From contig NVUH01000003.1 in assembly GCA_002401855.1 (NCBI GenBank), positions 124,001 through 188,000 of the forward strand: 64,000 bases of DNA, written 5' to 3'. The notes under the pieces were generated by a model. It saw only the letters and a list, made by a program, of their open reading frames with translations, was not told the origin of the DNA and ran no database searches. The translations under genes and the position numbers were made by a program. This document shows, piece by piece, positions 61,777 through 64,000 of the stretch. The first letter of the stretch is position 1, and each line of letters begins with the position of its first letter. Origin of the DNA: Hyphomicrobiales bacterium (GTDB taxonomy: Bacteria; Pseudomonadota; Alphaproteobacteria; Rhizobiales; OSC116).

Positions 61777-63027
61777 TTATCCCTCCTTCGCGTTTGGCGA
61801 CGCCCATGAAAGCCAAATGGCGGCCGTCCAACTAAATGTACCGCCACCCGCAGCGGAGCCATCAAATGGGTCATAATATTCGGCAAAGCCATTATTTTTG
61901 ATCAATTCGACAGTGTCCGAACGCACACGTTGGGCATGAGCATTTAAGCCGCAATCTTCCAACCCCATACCAATAAGCGTGTTGACAACGCCCCAAACAG
62001 GCCCGCGCCAATAGCGTTTGGCATTAAATTTTTCGCCCATAGGTGAATAGCTTGGTACCGAATATTTTGTTTGGCTAAAAATTAAGTCTAATTGCTCGAC
62101 CATTTTTGAATTCTCAATCCCACCATACCAACAAAGAAATGACGCGCAAGACAGGCTATTGGCAAATTTACCACTTTTTAAATCGAGCGAGTCATAAGCG
62201 CCCAATTCTTCATTCCATAAAGTTTTGACGCCTGTCTCTAAATGATCAACCCAACTTTGAATCTCATCAATAGGTTTGTTCAATTGTTTGGCAAGCCATA
62301 GCAAGTCTCTATTGGCGCGCAATAAAATAAATGTCATGGTCGGATCTGCCACCCGAAACGCACCTTCATCACGTATGATGTCTTGGTTCCAATCATTCTC
62401 ACGGGCAAAATCGACCAAAGAAATATAGCGGTCATAATCATATTTTGTTGGCCGCATTTCTGGGTCAACATGCGAAGTGTCGCGCCTCACATAAGGTTGA
62501 ACTTTGGAGACATCAATGGCTTCCATCGCGCCATCCCAATCAGGCGCGTTATCTCGCCCAGCTTCCCACGGGTGGGTGATGACAGCCGCGCCTGTTTCGC
62601 ATCTATTGACGTGGAACCATCGGTGCCAATCCGCCAGTTTCTCGAATAGAATGGCGGCATGTTCTCGGCCAGCTTTAGGGTCGGACTCATAAATTTTTCG
62701 TACAAATGTTGCTGCGACAGGCGGTTGGCTAATGCCAGATGATAACGGGCTTTTATTGGTGCCCCATACATCTGGACCGGGAAAATAACCTTTATCTTCT
62801 TGATGGAAAATAATATGCGGCACCATGCCATTTTCCCACTGACCAGAAAACAGGCTGTGAAATTCTTGCCAAGCGCGCTCAATATCAAAATTTGCAAAGC
62901 CAAATGCCGCAAATGCACTGTCCCAATTCCACTGATAAGGGTATAGTCCATCAGTCGGCACTGTATAGCCGCCTCGGTCATTTTGGCACAATATTTCACG
63001 CGCTTGAGCGTCGAGTTTATCGATCAT
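61777..63027 (-). CDS. GH63 glycoside hydrolase, glucosylglycerate hydrolase-like
   Basis: 416 residues, no signal peptide, a cytoplasmic (alpha/alpha)6 barrel. Motifs YPYQWNWDSAFAAFG, NGMVPHIIF, KGYFPGPDVWGT, SGISQPPVAA, HPWEAGRDNAPDWD, YDYDRYISLV, YWRGPVWGVVNTLIG and FAEYYDPF follow the pattern of mycobacterial glucosylglycerate hydrolase. By that comparison Asp 159 is the acid and Glu 383 the base. The gene lies between a permease and the ATPase of a sugar ABC operon, so the imported substrate is probably a glucosyl or mannosyl glycerate-type compatible solute. Other GH63/GH37-like alpha-glucosidases remain possible. Confidence 0.85.
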   Translation of the reverse strand: MIDKLDAQAREILCQNDRGGYTVPTDGLYPYQWNWDSAFAAFGFANFDIERAWQEFHSLFSGQWENGMVPHIIFHQEDKGYFPGPDVWGTNKSPLSSGISQPPVAATFVRKIYESDPKAGREHAAILFEKLADWHRWFHVNRCETGAAVITHPWEAGRDNAPDWDGAMEAIDVSKVQPYVRRDTSHVDPEMRPTKYDYDRYISLVDFARENDWNQDIIRDEGAFRVADPTMTFILLRANRDLLWLAKQLNKPIDEIQSWVDHLETGVKTLWNEELGAYDSLDLKSGKFANSLSCASFLCWYGGIENSKMVEQLDLIFSQTKYSVPSYSPMGEKFNAKRYWRGPVWGVVNTLIGMGLEDCGLNAHAQRVRSDTVELIKNNGFAEYYDPFDGSAAGGGTFSWTAAIWLSWASPNAKEG

Positions 63028-63031
63028 ATTA

Positions 63032-63997
63032 TTATCCTTTTACTGAACCTGCGGTGAGGCCCTTGGTCATAAATCTTTCCAATCCCAAAAATATAATCAT
63101 AATGGGGATTGTGGCAACAACTGCGCCTGCCATTAAATGCTGGCGCGGAATTTCGGAAGAGTTCAACATGGCAACACCGCGTGTGAGGGTGAATTTAGAC
63201 GGGTCATCAAGCAGCATAAATGCCAATAAAAACTCGTTCCAGCTAATCATAAATACATAGAGCGAAACCGATGCCAGAGCTGGCAAACTTAATGGCAAGG
63301 TGATTTTCCAAATCACCGCCAATCGCGACAGGCCATCCATAAGGCCTGCTTCTTCAATCTCCGCAGGTAGCCCCCTAAAATAGCCCTGCAACATGTAAAG
63401 CGCTACGGGCACGGTGGTAACGGGATAAATGAGTAAAATACCCACGACAGAATTTCGTAAGCCAACGGTGGAGAATGCAATATATATCGGCAACGCCAAA
63501 ACAATCATCGGCACCATATATATGAGCAAAATAGAACGCGACATGGCGGCACGGCCTTTAAAGCGCAATCGCGCAATGGCATAGGCACCCGGCACCGAAA
63601 ACAGCAATGTGATGAACACGGTTAAGACAGAAATCATCAAGCTCATACTTAAATATTGACCAAAATTGAAATCGCGGAACAATTCAATATAAGAGCGGAA
63701 CAACGCCCAACCTTTGCTAAACTCAATGCTGAAATCGAGCGGGTTGGCCAGCAATGCCTGCTGAGATTTTAAACTGGTCATCAACATCACATAAAATGGA
63801 ATGACGACGATGAATGTGAAGAATAAATACCCAAACCAAGTTAAAAATTTTATAATCGCATGCTCAAAATCATGCCGTGTTAATGCTCCAAAATTTAGAT
63901 CGGTTAACATGATGTTTATCGGCAAGATTATCGCCAAGGCAATCAGGAGACTGGTGACCATTCTGTTCTGGATTGAGACCTGTTCGCCGATAAACAC
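63032..63997 (-). CDS. Sugar ABC transporter permease (MalG-like), start may lie outside window
   Basis: At least 321 residues visible. Six-helix CUT1 permease with FIVVIPFYVMLMTSLKSQQAL, the coupling loop EIEEAGLMDGLSRLAVIWKITLPLSLP and the standard end RFMTKGLTAGSVKG. The N-terminus has an extra helix (VTSLLIALAIILPINIML) before the normal first one. The apparent GTG start at 63997 is three bases from the window edge and the frame is open beyond, so the true start is not known; Met at 63964 is an alternative. It is 4 bases upstream of the GH63 gene. Confidence 0.9.
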   Translation of the reverse strand: MFIGEQVSIQNRMVTSLLIALAIILPINIMLTDLNFGALTRHDFEHAIIKFLTWFGYLFFTFIVVIPFYVMLMTSLKSQQALLANPLDFSIEFSKGWALFRSYIELFRDFNFGQYLSMSLMISVLTVFITLLFSVPGAYAIARLRFKGRAAMSRSILLIYMVPMIVLALPIYIAFSTVGLRNSVVGILLIYPVTTVPVALYMLQGYFRGLPAEIEEAGLMDGLSRLAVIWKITLPLSLPALASVSLYVFMISWNEFLLAFMLLDDPSKFTLTRGVAMLNSSEIPRQHLMAGAVVATIPIMIIFLGLERFMTKGLTAGSVKG

Positions 63998-64000
63998 CGC

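Overview
The window looks like a chromosomal segment of a moderately AT-rich alphaproteobacterium, probably a marine, Hyphomicrobiales-like heterotroph. Three things point there: a pyruvate dehydrogenase operon with separate E1-alpha and an E1-beta carrying its own lipoyl domain, preceded by ftsB; a MarR regulator next to a large L,D-transpeptidase, as in the ldtR-ldtP pair of Liberibacter and relatives; and a very high density of ABC and TRAP uptake systems. No rRNA, tRNA, CRISPR array or prophage was seen. Species cannot be named from the sequence.

Layout. 1-3.2 kb: TAXI-type TRAP transporter. 3.2-10.6 kb: LacI regulator, VOC protein and aldo/keto reductase divergent from a CUT1 sugar ABC operon (two permeases, ATPase, glucose/mannose-type binding protein). 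10.6-15.3 kb: MocR regulator divergent from a LysE exporter, Bcr/CflA-type MFS pump, VanZ-like protein, a dead quinone oxidoreductase gene and a tiny Met-rich lipoprotein. 15.4-25.5 kb: housekeeping block (hemB, ldtR, ldtP, ftsB, pdhA-pdhB-pdhC-lpd, OmpA-family lipoprotein). 25.6-26.5 kb: a 3-hydroxyacyl-CoA dehydrogenase-family gene.

26.5-42.5 kb is the most coherent part: a complete reductive pyrimidine degradation locus. PreT/PreA reduce uracil or thymine, dihydropyrimidinase opens the ring, an M20-type amidohydrolase releases beta-alanine, an omega-aminotransferase makes malonate semialdehyde, and an MmsA-type dehydrogenase makes acetyl-CoA. An NMT1/THI5-type ABC transporter probably imports the base. 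The regulator is unusual: two complete RutR units fused head to tail in one 425-residue chain. A near-perfect RutR operator lies between it and the aminotransferase gene, and a weaker palindrome lies in front of preT.

42.5-46 kb is a low-quality accessory patch: two NTF2/SnoaL-like paralogs, an orphan minus-strand terminator with decayed coding sequence, a GT4 glycosyltransferase and a broken IS3-family remnant.

46-60.6 kb looks devoted to amino acids and peptides. A DauA-like FAD dehydrogenase and an ornithine cyclodeaminase/mu-crystallin protein (the DauA-DauB arrangement of D-arginine use) are divergent from a HisJQMP-type ABC operon. A second DauA-like gene follows, then a DppABCDF peptide transporter, an M81 (MlrC-type) metallopeptidase and an RpiR regulator. 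A shared sequence element lies in front of hisJ/dauA, dppA/dauA2 and rpiR, suggesting one regulon. 60.7-64 kb: the end of a sugar ABC operon that includes a GH63 glycosidase resembling glucosylglycerate hydrolase; it runs off the right edge.
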